64,000 nucleotides of DNA from Thermodesulfobacterium sp. (GTDB lineage: Bacteria > Desulfobacterota > Thermodesulfobacteria > Thermodesulfobacteriales > Thermodesulfobacteriaceae): NCBI GenBank assembly GCA_017656385.1, contig JACDNX010000005.1, positions 53,842-117,841 of the forward strand, written 5' to 3'. This document shows, piece after piece, positions 24,301-32,976 of the stretch (positions are counted from its first letter, which is position 1; each line of letters opens with the position of its first letter). A program made the translations under genes and the position numbers. The notes below the pieces were generated by a model, which was given only the letters and a program-made list of their open reading frames with translations, was not told where the DNA came from and did no database searches.

Positions 24301-25035
24301 GGGATTTAAAACAGCAAAAGCAACATTAAAAGTATCTTTTTCTAAAACGATTTCACTTTTTAAGTTAAGTATTGTTTTAAAAATTCCATAATCACTTAAG
24401 CGTTGCAATTTAGAAAGATTTAAATTTTTAACCTCTAAGGAGTTCTCAGAAAATAATTTTTTATAATTAAACCTACCTTTAAAGGTTACTTTCTCAAACA
24501 GATTTGATTCAGAGTCTGCCTCATACAAAGCTTGCTCTCTGTTTACTCTTAGTCTTAAATTAAAATTTTTTAAATTAACCCATCCTACAGGTGTTTCATA
24601 ATCTAAGGTCATATTGTTTACAGCTAAATAAATGGGAGAAAGTTTAGCAATATTTTTAGCAAACTCTTTTAAGTGAAAAGGTTTTTTCTTTCTATGAATT
24701 TTTAAATATCCATTCTCAGAAATAAACTTTGTAGGAATAAAATTTAGTCTTAAAAGCTTAGAAAAAGAAAAAGTAAAATTTCCCTCTGGCAAGAAAACTT
24801 CATATTGAAGAGATTTATAAGATAAATTTTTAATAAAAACTTTTTGTTGTAAAAGGTTTATTTTTACTCTCTCATAATCTAACTCTACTGCATAATTTTT
24901 CTTAAGAAATTTTGAGAACTTTTCTTTAACCTGTTGACTATTCAAAATTGAATTGATGTTTAGAAAAATCAATATAAATATCAAAAATAGAAAAAAAAGA
25001 AAGATAGAAATTATAAAGAAAGCTTTTTTAAACAT
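21370..25035 (-). CDS. Giant AsmA/YhdP-like envelope protein
   Basis: A 1221-residue protein anchored by one N-terminal helix (FFIISIFLFFLFLIFILIFL, about 6-27), with a very long beta-rich periplasmic part. The C-terminal ~200 residues have the AsmA-like pattern: GTLEIRSNKGYIYRAPLLAKILSYLSPIDLFRG...SAVGFRLFGEGKVDLSNEKLNLTFYVSP, then a QVTGTYKNYNIVPLHPS tail. YhdP/TamB/AsmA proteins are thought to form grooved bridges that carry phospholipids between the inner and outer membranes. That fits a diderm. It lies after pdxA and overlaps the RluA gene. Specific paralogue identity is uncertain. Confidence 0.83.
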   Translation of the reverse strand: MFKKAFFIISIFLFFLFLIFILIFLNINSILNSQQVKEKFSKFLKKNYAVELDYERVKINLLQQKVFIKNLSYKSLQYEVFLPEGNFTFSFSKLLRLNFIPTKFISENGYLKIHRKKKPFHLKEFAKNIAKLSPIYLAVNNMTLDYETPVGWVNLKNFNLRLRVNREQALYEADSESNLFEKVTFKGRFNYKKLFSENSLEVKNLNLSKLQRLSDYGIFKTILNLKSEIVLEKDTFNVAFAVLNPYLFLKRVPSKKLLGGYLEGLIVANKDKIKITLDPLIVNYPKINGSIDLTKNKKGYKILASVKEFNLSDIENLLPKLFPENEKIKKVLAIVKGGNFYDIKIETSGRNIKDVFKLKNLVLKATLKKGKIKISKLPFDFENIQGELIFEKNILQFGGSASLNKNTFLKVKKLSLNFKEKNPLLFIDGDFYTSAEEVTKIISQFVKSPEIFKNYEFNGDLKGVIKLTGNIPNIEGKIKFFLDNVAVKTPYYSNPIKVKRGRLIYDFDNKIFAKNLAIFSTNSYVKELTGELDLKSFNINVSAKNIWVFPEIIEELSKKNKKIKNFISKYNIFFKNIHFDYLKYKDNLGYLKNKSDSTIEHLKKNIIAKGNLTDLVSKVPYKGETFKIKIEKLSFEYEKGRFVFNNALVYLEDSNFSIEGEIYNKQVVINGSGELKKELENKIKNLSDIFSKFSIKVPVKFDKFEILYDSKALLYSGTHIINGLSVSLDLNKTEDFFDINLGFLSEKSDLKVQLKKQETQTSLKTEGKLNLKDLSKLIGQGKHNVAGKLECSLNLKIPKEFKVKNLKSFFNFYLTSHLIMQNSYLKVDNFRYFYNKTSFISVDFLGNFTDKEIRISNFSLKWNNNQIKGNFNLEKKKGYLYLNGDLFGKKADLRNFIKKEKTSKKSKDPFQILDDIPLIADIKFRVNSLILPTSHQFENISGEISFDNRNKLIIVDIPEIYFCNLSLQAIYEKDLENQYIYVEVLPSKGDFLDLFSCLSPEEMPTVILEGPYNLEGYFYAEGDTKTLIKEATGTLEIRSNKGYIYRAPLLAKILSYLSPIDLFRGKVTNLESNLLEYEELDVKTFFEDTTLNLDTGFLSAVGFRLFGEGKVDLSNEKLNLTFYVSPFKTIDVIIEKIPYLGKWILGKPRMLIYLPLQVTGTYKNYNIVPLHPSSIGKGIFTFIFRIFGIPEEFFKKEEIKEFKKQKLLEKKEKYEKIDRSL

Positions 25036-25083
25036 AACTTTAAAAAGTTTATATTATCTTATTTAATTAAAAATTGCAAGATT

Positions 25084-26028
25084 TTAGTTAGAAAGAAGTT
25101 TTATAGCTAAGTTTAATGCTGAAATAAAACTTTGAGGATTAGCGATGCCTTTTCCGGCTATATCGTAAGCTGTGCCATGACAGGGAGAAGTTCTGACAAT
25201 AGGAAGTCCCAAGGTTATGTTCACTCCGTCTTCAAAGTGAATTAATTTAAAAGGAATTAAACCCTGATCATGAAAAAGCGCAATAACTAAATGAAATCTA
25301 CCTTTGTAAGCCCAGTAGAATAAACTATCTGAAGGATAAGGACCGTAAAGGGGAATTCCTTCTTTTTCGCAAATCTTTATAGCTTCTTTTATAACACTTT
25401 CCTCGGTTCCTAAAAGGCCCTCTTCTCCAGCATGAGGATTTAGTCCACAAATAGCCATTTTAGGATCCTTAATTTTGAGTCTTTTTAAAAATTCGTAAGA
25501 GAGTTTAGCAGTATCAAAAATTCTTTCACAGTTTATACTTTTGGGAACATCTTTTAGAGGAATATGTATGGTAACCAAAGAGACTATCATTTTTTTTCCA
25601 TAAAATGTCATTACATATTTATCCACATTGAATTCCTTAGCTAACCAGTCTGTATGTCCTGAATAGTTAACGCCCACTTTACTAAGTCCCTCTTTACTAA
25701 TAGGAGCTGTTACAATGGCATTAACTTCTCTATTTTTAGCCATTTCTATAGCTTTTTGAAAATAAGCAGCCATAGCTTTGTAACTCTCCAAAGTAGGTCT
25801 GCCAGGAACTACACTAAGCTCAGAGAGTGAATCTATTTTTACTTCTTCGGGTAATTGAATTCCTAAACTTTTAGCAGTGTTTAAAATGATTTTTCTATCT
25901 CCTATAATAATGAATTTTTTAAGAACCTCTGGCTTTTTTCTTTTGAAATAATCAAGTGATTTAACAATTATTTCAGGACCTATCCCTGCGGGACATCCCA
26001 TTGAAATAGCTATTTCAAATAATCCCAT
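25084..26028 (-). CDS. pdxA: 4-hydroxythreonine-4-phosphate dehydrogenase PdxA
   Basis: A 314-residue NAD-dependent enzyme of pyridoxal-5'-phosphate synthesis (DXP-dependent route). The N-terminal SMGCPAGIGPEI, metal-binding His residues in YSGHTDWLAKEF, LNPHAGEEGLLGTEE and FHDQGLIPFKL, and the C-terminal PIVRTSPCHGTAYDIAGKG are present. Length is slightly under the usual 325-330. A terminator separates it from dnaK, and the AsmA-like gene follows 48 bases later. PdxA2-type side activities cannot be excluded. Confidence 0.94.
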   Translation of the reverse strand: MGLFEIAISMGCPAGIGPEIIVKSLDYFKRKKPEVLKKFIIIGDRKIILNTAKSLGIQLPEEVKIDSLSELSVVPGRPTLESYKAMAAYFQKAIEMAKNREVNAIVTAPISKEGLSKVGVNYSGHTDWLAKEFNVDKYVMTFYGKKMIVSLVTIHIPLKDVPKSINCERIFDTAKLSYEFLKRLKIKDPKMAICGLNPHAGEEGLLGTEESVIKEAIKICEKEGIPLYGPYPSDSLFYWAYKGRFHLVIALFHDQGLIPFKLIHFEDGVNITLGLPIVRTSPCHGTAYDIAGKGIANPQSFISALNLAIKLLSN

Positions 26029-26037
26029 AGAAAAACT

Positions 26038-26065
26038 AAAAAGGAGAGAGAAAACTCTCCCCTTT
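26038..26065 (-). terminator. Rho-independent terminator after dnaK
   Basis: GGAGAG (26043-26048) pairs with CTCTCC (26055-26060). On the minus strand the hairpin is preceded by A-rich sequence and followed by TTTTT. It lies 13 bases after the dnaK stop. Confidence 0.8.
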
Positions 26066-26078
26066 TTCTTTGGTTGTT

Positions 26079-27998
26079 TTATTTCATTTCCTCAAAGTCT
26101 GCATCAATTACATCATCTTTACCTTTTTCCTTGGAAGAACCTTCGGCTTTTTCTGTAGTTTCTGAGGTTCCGGTAGTTTTAGATGTTTTTTCTCTATAAA
26201 GCATTTCAGCAAGTTTATAAGATGTCTGTGTCAATTCATCACTTGCCTTACGAATAGCATTTATATCTTCCCCTTCCATAACTTTTCTCAATTCTGCTAT
26301 CTTATCCTCTACCTCTTTTTTCAAGCTTTCAGGAGTCTTATCTCCAAGCTCTTTTAAAGTTTTTTCTACAGAATAGATTAAACTATCAGCCTGATTACGG
26401 ACTTCTGCAAGTTCTTTCTTTCTTTTATCTTCTTCTGCATGCTGTTCAGCCTCTTTAATAATTCTTTGGATTTCTTCTTCAGATAAACCAGAAGATGGTC
26501 TTACTACAATAGACTGCTCTTTTCCTGTTCCGAGATCTTTTGCTGTGACATGAAGAATTCCATCTGCGTCTATATCAAAAGTTACTTCAATCTGAGGAAC
26601 TCCTCTTGGTGCAGGAGGTATTCCGACAAGATCAAAACGGGCAATACTTTTATTGTCTTTTGCCATTGGTCTTTCACCCTGTAAAACATGAATAGTAACC
26701 GCTGTTTGATTGTCAGTAGCTGTAGTAAAAATCTGGCTTTTTCTTGTAGGAATAGTAGTTCCTCTGGGAATTATAACCGTAAATACTCCTCCCAGGGTTT
26801 CAATTCCAAGAGAAAGAGGAGTAACATCTAAAAGAAGAATATCTTTAACTTCTCCTTTTAACACTCCAGCCTGAATAGCAGCACCCATAGCTACTACTTC
26901 ATCAGGATTTACTCCTTTAACTGGCTCTTTCCCAAAAATTTCTTTTACCTTTTGCTGTACCCTTGGCATACGAGTCATTCCACCAACCAGAATCACTTCA
27001 CTTATATCCTTGGGGGTGATACCTGCATCTTGCATAGCTATACGACAAGGCTCTTCCAACTTCTCAATGAGGTCTTCTACAAGGCTCTCAAGTTTTGCTC
27101 TGGTAAGCTTCATAACTAAGTGCTTAGGTCCAGATGCATCTGCAGTAATAAAAGGAAGATTAATTTCTGTTTCCAGTGTGCTTGAAAGTTCAATTTTAGC
27201 TTTCTCTGCAGCCTCTTTAAGTCTTTGTAAAGCCATTTTGTCCTGTCTTAAATCTATCCCGTGTTCCTTCTTAAATTCCTCTGCAATATAATCTACAATT
27301 CTCATATCAAAATCTTCTCCACCCAAAAAGGTATCTCCAGAGGTTGCCTTTACTTCAAAAACTCCCTCTCCAATTTCTAAAATGGAAATATCAAAAGTTC
27401 CCCCTCCAAGGTCAAATACTGCAACCAATCCTTCTTTCTTCTTTTCAAGTCCATAGGCTAAACATGCTGCTGTAGGTTCGTTAATTATTCTTAATACATT
27501 GAGTCCTGCAATTCTTCCTGCGTCTTTGGTGGCTTGTCTCTGGCTATCATCAAAATAAGCAGGAACAGTTATCACTACATCTTTAACTTCCTGTCCCAAA
27601 TATTCCTCTAAATCTTGTTTGATTTTTCTTAAAATCATTGCAGATATTTCAGGAGGACTATATCTTTTTCCTCTTACCTCAACATGAGCATCACCATTAG
27701 GAGCTTCTACAATCTTATATGGGACTCTTTTTTTCCATTCTTGAACAACTGAATCATTAAATTTTCTTCCCATAAGTCTTTTAATACCAAAGATTGTATT
27801 TTCAGCATTTATTATAGCTTGTCTTTTAGCAGGAAGTCCCACCAAAATCTCCCCACTTTCTTGAAAAGCTACTACCGAAGGTGTAGTTCTGGTTCCCTCA
27901 CGATTGGGAATTACCTTAGGTTCTCCTCCTTCAAATATAGCAACACATGAATTAGTCGTCCCAAGATCAATTCCAACAACTGGTACCTTTCCTGCCAT
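26079..27998 (-). CDS. dnaK: Molecular chaperone DnaK (Hsp70)
   Basis: A 639-residue chaperone. The ATG at 27998 is chosen because AGGAGGG lies 7 bases upstream; an in-frame start at 28019 would add 7 residues. Nucleotide-binding domain: [58 protein letters not shown]. Substrate domain: [17 protein letters not shown]...IPRGTTIPT. The C-terminal tail is [11 protein letters not shown]. It refolds proteins with GrpE and DnaJ. grpE is 24 bases upstream; dnaJ is not in the window. Confidence 0.97.
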   Translation of the reverse strand: MAGKVPVVGIDLGTTNSCVAIFEGGEPKVIPNREGTRTTPSVVAFQESGEILVGLPAKRQAIINAENTIFGIKRLMGRKFNDSVVQEWKKRVPYKIVEAPNGDAHVEVRGKRYSPPEISAMILRKIKQDLEEYLGQEVKDVVITVPAYFDDSQRQATKDAGRIAGLNVLRIINEPTAACLAYGLEKKKEGLVAVFDLGGGTFDISILEIGEGVFEVKATSGDTFLGGEDFDMRIVDYIAEEFKKEHGIDLRQDKMALQRLKEAAEKAKIELSSTLETEINLPFITADASGPKHLVMKLTRAKLESLVEDLIEKLEEPCRIAMQDAGITPKDISEVILVGGMTRMPRVQQKVKEIFGKEPVKGVNPDEVVAMGAAIQAGVLKGEVKDILLLDVTPLSLGIETLGGVFTVIIPRGTTIPTRKSQIFTTATDNQTAVTIHVLQGERPMAKDNKSIARFDLVGIPPAPRGVPQIEVTFDIDADGILHVTAKDLGTGKEQSIVVRPSSGLSEEEIQRIIKEAEQHAEEDKRKKELAEVRNQADSLIYSVEKTLKELGDKTPESLKKEVEDKIAELRKVMEGEDINAIRKASDELTQTSYKLAEMLYREKTSKTTGTSETTEKAEGSSKEKGKDDVIDADFEEMK

Positions 27999-28022
27999 TT
28001 TTTTCCCTCCTTTTATCAATTT

Positions 28023-28634
28023 TTATTCATTTTCTATAATATTCTCCTCTTCTTTATTTTGCTGTAGATTTCCTTCTTTCTCTTCTTTTTTACTTACACA
28101 TACACAAACAAGAGCTGGTCTTATAATTCTGTCATGAAGTTTATATCCTTTCTGATAAACCTTAGTAATGCTTCCGTTAGGAATTTCAGGATGTTCCTCA
28201 GTTGATAAAGCTTCATGCAAATGGGGTACAAAAGGTTCTCCTACAGAAGGAATAAACTGCTTTAATCCAAACTTCTCCAAAGTTTGGATTATGGATCTCA
28301 AAGTTAGCTCTACACCTTCTTTTAATGCTTCCTTATTTTCTGATTGTTCAAAAGCTTCTAATGCCCTTTCCAGATTATCAATACTTGGTAATATTTCTTT
28401 AAATACTGTTTCTAAAGCAAATTTATAATACTCTTCTTTTTCTCTTTTAAAAACCTTCTTCAAATTATCAACTTCAGCAGCATATCTTAAAGCCATTTCT
28501 TTCCAATGTTTTATTTCTTCCTCTTTTTGTTTTAATTGCTCTTCCACAGATATACTTTCTTCTTTTTTTTCTTCTTCTTTTTGAATTTCCTTATTATCAG
28601 TATTACTCTGCATCTCTTTTACGACTTCTTCCAT
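28023..28634 (-). CDS. grpE: Nucleotide exchange factor GrpE
   Basis: DnaK nucleotide exchange factor of about 203 residues. The N-terminus is acidic and Glu/Lys-rich, followed by a coiled-coil (KHWKEMALRYAAEVDNLKK...) and the C-terminal beta domain (GVELTLRSIIQTLEKFGLKQF...VPHLHEALST...ITKVYQKGYKLHDRIIRPALVCV). The ATG at 28634 is preferred over the TTG just before it, since GGAGGT lies 7 bases upstream. No CIRCE element is seen in the 91-base divergent gap to nadC. Confidence 0.94.
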   Translation of the reverse strand: MEEVVKEMQSNTDNKEIQKEEEKKEESISVEEQLKQKEEEIKHWKEMALRYAAEVDNLKKVFKREKEEYYKFALETVFKEILPSIDNLERALEAFEQSENKEALKEGVELTLRSIIQTLEKFGLKQFIPSVGEPFVPHLHEALSTEEHPEIPNGSITKVYQKGYKLHDRIIRPALVCVCVSKKEEKEGNLQQNKEEENIIENE

Positions 28635-28728
28635 CAAAATACCTCCAAAACTTTACTTTTTAACTCCTTAAGTTATGATAAAAATTAAGTCTTATATTTT
28701 ATTTTTCCAGAGGTATTATTAACAAAAA

Positions 28729-29589
28729 ATGTTAGAAAAATGGAAAATTAAAGAACTTGTAAAGTTTGCGCTCAATGAAGATATTCCTTTTATTGACATT
28801 ACCTCCGAAATTATACTCCCTTCAAACCTTTATGGAAAAGCATATTTTTTAGCTAAGGAAGATCTTGTTGTATGTGGCAAACCCATTGTTGAAGAAGTCT
28901 TTAACTTCATAGATCCTGAAACAAAAATTTTCTGGCAAGTTGAAGAAGGAGCAGAAGTAAAAGCTCACACTAAATTAGGATTTATAGAAGGTAATATAAA
29001 AAGTATTTTAAAGGGTGAAAGAGTAGCTCTTAATTTTTTACAACATCTCTCTGGAATTGCTACATATGTTCGCAAATTTACTAAAAAATTAGCACCTTAC
29101 TGCATTTTACTTCTTGACACAAGAAAAAACCTTCCTGGACTAAAAATACTTCAAAAATATGCTGTTAAAATTGGAGGAGGGAAAAACCATAGATTTTCTC
29201 TTTCAGATGGAATACTAATAAAAGACAATCACATTAAAGCTTTGGGAGGAATAGAAAAAGCAATTGAAAGACTTAAAGAAGTCCCACATTATCTCAAAGT
29301 GGAAATAGAGGTTAAATCTTTGGAGGAATTGAAAATTCTTTTAAATTCAGAAGCACCTGTTGATAATGTTCTTTTAGATAATTTTTCTGTTGATGAGCTG
29401 AAAGAAGCGGTAAAAATGATAAAAAATACCAAACCTCATATAAAAATTGAAGTCTCTGGTGGTATATCCCTTGAAAATATAGAAAATTTTAAAGAATTAG
29501 ATATAGATTATGTATCTTCTGGAACTTTAACCCATTCTGTAAAAGCAGTAGATATAAGCTTAAAAATTGAAACTATTTATAATTATTAA
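28729..29589 (+). CDS. nadC: Quinolinate phosphoribosyltransferase (decarboxylating)
   Basis: Makes nicotinate mononucleotide from quinolinate and PRPP in de novo NAD synthesis. At 286 residues it is the normal length. The N-terminal DITSE, central [39 protein letters not shown] and C-terminal [12 protein letters not shown] are present. The usual TRKTTPG loop reads TRKNLPG, a change in a substrate-binding segment, although Arg and Lys are kept. It stands alone, ending at a shared terminator. No Shine-Dalgarno is obvious. Confidence 0.93.
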   Translation: [286 protein letters not shown]

Positions 29590-29611
29590 AATTATTAAAA
29601 ATTATTAAACT

Positions 29612-29637
29612 AAAAGGAGGGGAATCCCCTCCTTTTT
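29612..29637. terminator. Bidirectional terminator between nadC and the pyrophosphatase gene
   Basis: AAAAGGAGGGG and CCCCTCCTTTT form a stem with an AAT loop, with A and T runs on both sides. It can terminate nadC (plus) and the convergent pyrophosphatase gene (minus). Confidence 0.9.
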
Positions 29638-29641
29638 CTTC

Positions 29642-30604
29642 TTATAGGCTGGCAAAGGTTTTTTCAAGAGGAGGAACCACTTGTTTCTTTCTACTCATTA
29701 CTCCAGGCAACCAAACACTCTTTCCTTCTAATTTTTTGCCAAATGTAATCTCAACTATTTTAGGCTCATCAGTAATCACCATCAAATCTGTTCCTTCTTT
29801 CATAATATCTGTAAGCATAAGTACAATTGTATGATACCCACCGCTCTGTTTTATATTATTTAATTCATTATAAATTTCTTCTACTCTATTTTCTATCATT
29901 TTTAAATCTACTAACTCAATCTGCCCCACTCCTACTTTTTTACCACTCATATTATAATCTTTAAAATCTCTCATAATGATCTCTTTAGCTGTCAATCCTG
30001 ATACATCAGAAAGTTTAGATTTAACCTCTACACCAAAGTTTACTATATCATCTATACCAGCAATCTTTGCAAGCTCTTCTGCTACTTCTTTATCCATAGG
30101 GGTGGTTGTTGCTGATTTAAAAACCACAGTATCACTTAGAATAGAAGCTAAGAGAAGTCCTGCTATATCTTTGGGAATTGTGACTCCTGTTTTATCAAAA
30201 AGAAATTTTAAAACTGTAGCAGTACAACCTACAGGAAAATTAACAAAAAGAATTGGATTAGGAGTAGTTACATCTCCAATTTTATGGTGATCAACTACTG
30301 CCACAATTTCAGCTTTATCAATATTATCAAGACTTTGAACCTTATCTGAATGATCAACAAGTGCAACTGTTTTACCATCTCCATCTGTCATAACTTCAGG
30401 AACTTTAACACCAAATTTTTCTAAAACAAACTTAGTTTCTGCATTAGGCTCTCCCTGAATTATAGGAACAGCTTCTTTGTCAACATTCATAATTTTACAA
30501 CCACCTTTTTTCCACTCGTTTAAAAGATAGGCAAAAGCAATGGCTGAACAGACTGAATCAGTATCAGGCTTTTTGTGACCAACTACATAAATTACATCAG
30601 ACAT
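29642..30604 (-). CDS. ppaC: Manganese-dependent inorganic pyrophosphatase (family II)
   Basis: A DHH-family pyrophosphatase of 320 residues. The ATG at 30604 is chosen because AGGAGGTGTGAT is directly upstream; an ORF start at 30643 would add 13 residues. Motifs: VGHKKPDTDSVCSA, VDHSDK, VVDHHKIGD (DHH), LSDTVVFKSATTTPMD and the C-terminal SRKKQVVPPL substrate loop. There is no CBS insert. It hydrolyses PPi; sulfate reducers make PPi during sulfate activation by Sat, so a high-capacity enzyme would suit such a host (inference). Confidence 0.95.
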   Translation of the reverse strand: MSDVIYVVGHKKPDTDSVCSAIAFAYLLNEWKKGGCKIMNVDKEAVPIIQGEPNAETKFVLEKFGVKVPEVMTDGDGKTVALVDHSDKVQSLDNIDKAEIVAVVDHHKIGDVTTPNPILFVNFPVGCTATVLKFLFDKTGVTIPKDIAGLLLASILSDTVVFKSATTTPMDKEVAEELAKIAGIDDIVNFGVEVKSKLSDVSGLTAKEIIMRDFKDYNMSGKKVGVGQIELVDLKMIENRVEEIYNELNNIKQSGGYHTIVLMLTDIMKEGTDLMVITDEPKIVEITFGKKLEGKSVWLPGVMSRKKQVVPPLEKTFASL

Positions 30605-30782
30605 ATCACACCTCCTGAATTTTATTTTTGTATATTTTTCCAATTTTAAAACTAAATTATTATTTATCTTTTTCTCTTGTCAAGATTAAAATTCTTTTAT
30701 ATAATGTTAAAAAAGCCTGATTTAAAGAAAAATTTAAAGTTGCAATTTATAATTAAAGTTTTTTTCTCTTTTTCCGAATTTT

Positions 30783-30788
30783 TATAAT
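30783..30788 (+). promoter_or_regulatory. Candidate -10 box of the PilZ-motAB operon
   Basis: TATAAT lies 20 bases before the PilZ gene's ATG at 30809, predicting a leader of about 14 bases. No clear -35 and no Shine-Dalgarno are seen. Confidence 0.35.
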
Positions 30789-30808
30789 TAGTAACTTTAT
30801 TAAAAAAC

Positions 30809-31324
30809 ATGGAAAGAGAAGTTGTCAGAATAGATGTGACTCTGCCTTTCAAAGCAAAGAAAATATCTCCTGAAGAAGCAGAAAATAAAATTGCTCGTAT
30901 TGTAGGAGATATTTCTTTTTTATCTTACATTCCTCTCAAGGATACCTTAGATGAAGGTTTAAACTCCTGGCTTAAATTGATAAATGCTAAGTTGGATTAC
31001 TTGATAAACATTTTAACACGGGAAAAAGAAGGTTTTAACGATCTACCTTTACAAAAAATCAATCTCAGTGAAAAGGGTTTGAGGTTTGTTTCAAAATCCC
31101 CCTTTGAACCTGGAGACATAGTTGAAATTAAAACCGTAATTGATATTTATCAACCCATAGGATTTTATCTTTATGGCGAGGTCCTCAGATGTGAAAAAAA
31201 AGAAAAAGATTTTTATGAAACAGCAGTTAAGTTTATTAATCTTCCTAAGGATATAAAAGAAAAACTCAGCTATTTTATTCTTTATAAAGAAAGAGAATTA
31301 ATTAGAGAGCTGAGGTCTGAATAA
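30809..31324 (+). CDS. PilZ-domain c-di-GMP-binding protein linked to the flagellar stator
   Basis: A 171-residue protein. REVVR (residues 3-7) fits the RxxxR half of the PilZ motif, and INLSEKGLRF (about 84-93) fits the N/DxSxxG half, although the wide gap between them suggests a YcgR-like extra N-terminal domain. The C-terminal part (PGDIVEIKTVI...AVKFINLPKDIKEKLSYFI) is PilZ-like. Its stop overlaps the motA start by 1 base, which implies c-di-GMP control of the flagellar motor. An EAL-domain gene lies at 9.6-12.1 kb. Confidence 0.75.
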   Translation: MEREVVRIDVTLPFKAKKISPEEAENKIARIVGDISFLSYIPLKDTLDEGLNSWLKLINAKLDYLINILTREKEGFNDLPLQKINLSEKGLRFVSKSPFEPGDIVEIKTVIDIYQPIGFYLYGEVLRCEKKEKDFYETAVKFINLPKDIKEKLSYFILYKERELIRELRSE

Positions 31325-32181
31325 TGCCATCTATAGTAGGTTTGCTTGTGGTATTAGTATGTGTATTTGGAGGTTATGCTCTTGAGCGTGGTAATTTTTC
31401 AGTTATAATCCAGCCTGTTGAATGGTTAATCATATTTGGAGCTGCTTTTGGAGCTTTATTTACTGCTTCTTCTGGTCCAGCTCTAAAAGGCGTTTTTCAG
31501 GGAGCTATTCAGGCTCTTATTAAACCTCAGGTTTATACAAAACAGGATTTCATAGATCTACTACTTCTTCTAAATGAACTTTTTAAAAAAATTAAAAAAG
31601 AAGGATTGATTTCCATTGAACAGGATATAGAGAATCCAGAAGCAAGCAGAATTTTTTCAGCCTATCCCAAAATATTAACAAATCACATAGTCATTGATTT
31701 TATAAAGAATACTTTCAGATCTATTTTAACTACTAATATTACCCATTTTGAACTGGATACCCTTCTGGAAAACGAGATAGAAATAATTCATCAGGAATTT
31801 AAAAGCCCTGTGGATAGGCTGGAAAAATTAGCTGACTCCATGCCTGGACTTGGTTTGGTTGCTGCAGTGTTGGGAATTATTTTAACTATGGGAAAAATTG
31901 ATGAGCCTCCTGAAGTATTAGGACACCATCTTTCTATTGCTCTTGCAGGAACTTTTTTCGGAATATTGACCTGTTACGGAATCATGGCACCTCTTGCTCA
32001 AAAAATGGAATTCTTTTGTGAACAACATAAAGAATATCTAAATACAATCAGAATTGCTATTGTACACTTTATTGGAGGAGGTGCTCCTCAAATAGCAGTT
32101 GAATTTGCAAGAAGAAATATTTCTCCTCATCTAAGACCTTCTTTTGAGGAATTAGAAAGTCTAATAAGAGGAAAAAAATAA
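31324..32181 (+). CDS. motA: Flagellar motor stator protein MotA
   Basis: A 285-residue four-helix membrane protein of the ExbB/TolQ/MotA superfamily. The N-terminal IVGLLVVLVCVFGGYALERG and VEWLIIFGAAFGALF helices are followed by a cytoplasmic loop and ESMPGLGLVAAVLGIILTMGKI-type sequence (here DSMPGLGLV). The last helix is LAGTFFGILTCYGIMAPLA. With MotB it forms the ion channel that turns the flagellum. It is 3 bases from motB and coupled to the PilZ gene. Confidence 0.93.
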   Translation: MPSIVGLLVVLVCVFGGYALERGNFSVIIQPVEWLIIFGAAFGALFTASSGPALKGVFQGAIQALIKPQVYTKQDFIDLLLLLNELFKKIKKEGLISIEQDIENPEASRIFSAYPKILTNHIVIDFIKNTFRSILTTNITHFELDTLLENEIEIIHQEFKSPVDRLEKLADSMPGLGLVAAVLGIILTMGKIDEPPEVLGHHLSIALAGTFFGILTCYGIMAPLAQKMEFFCEQHKEYLNTIRIAIVHFIGGGAPQIAVEFARRNISPHLRPSFEELESLIRGKK

Positions 32182-32184
32182 TAA

Positions 32185-32976
32185 ATGAGTACCCCACCCA
32201 TTATCATCAAAAAAGTTAAAAAAATAGTTGCAGGACATCATGGAGGTTCATGGAAAGTGGCTTATGCTGACTTTTTAGCTGGAATGATGACCTTTTTTCT
32301 TCTTATGTGGTTAATTACTATTATGGAACCCAAGCAAAAAGCTCAAGTAGCTGCTTATTTCAGAAAGTTTAACATCTTTGAAAAAGCAGGAATAAGCATG
32401 CTTATGGAATATTATAAAAGCGGTAAAATCACCTCTTCTAAAATGAAGACCATTTCTCAAGAAATTCCCCCTGTAAAAGGTCAAGCTGAATTTTTTAAAA
32501 GAGTTATAGAAACTTACTTAAAATCCCTTAAAGAACATATTTTAATTGAGATTGATAAAAAAAGAAAAACCGTTCGTTTAGAAATAATGGAACTTGTTAA
32601 TAAACCTTTATTTTACAGTGGAAGTGCTGAGTTAACACCAGAGGCAAAAAAAATTTTAGCAGTTCTTGCAAAAGAATTAAGAGATATGCCTGTAACAATT
32701 GAAATAGAAGGACATACCGATGCAGTTCCTTCACGACGAGGAAAGCTTGGTAATTGGGAACTATCAACTGCAAGAGCACTTTCTGCTATGTTAGAGCTTG
32801 AAAAAAACGGAGTTCCTCCTAAAAAAATAATATCTGTTGCAGGTTATGCAGATAATTTTCCTCTGTTTAAAGATAATCCTTTAGATCCGAGAAACAGGAG
32901 AATTACTCTGGTTATCAAATTTCAAAGTGGATCTCCTCTTATTTATAAAACTAAAAAAATAGAAACTACTTATTAA
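32185..32976 (+). CDS. motB: Flagellar motor stator protein MotB
   Basis: A 263-residue protein. The N-terminal GSWKVAYADFLAGMMTFFLLMWLI contains the single transmembrane helix and the essential Asp29. A plug/linker leads to an OmpA-type peptidoglycan-binding domain (FYSGSAELTPEAKKIL, IEIEGHTDAVPS, WELSTARALSAM, NPLDPRNRRITLVI). The YADF motif resembles proton-driven MotB. The stop overlaps the convergent der stop by 4 bases. Confidence 0.94.
   Translation: MSTPPIIIKKVKKIVAGHHGGSWKVAYADFLAGMMTFFLLMWLITIMEPKQKAQVAAYFRKFNIFEKAGISMLMEYYKSGKITSSKMKTISQEIPPVKGQAEFFKRVIETYLKSLKEHILIEIDKKRKTVRLEIMELVNKPLFYSGSAELTPEAKKILAVLAKELRDMPVTIEIEGHTDAVPSRRGKLGNWELSTARALSAMLELEKNGVPPKKIISVAGYADNFPLFKDNPLDPRNRRITLVIKFQSGSPLIYKTKKIETTY

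Noticed and set aside
26079..28019. Plus-strand ORFs inside dnaK
   Set aside because: Antisense shadows of a highly conserved gene, with no family resemblance and no ribosome sites.
28638..28728. CIRCE or heat-shock operator upstream of grpE
   Set aside because: No TTAGCACTC/GAGTGCTAA inverted repeat is present in the divergent gap.
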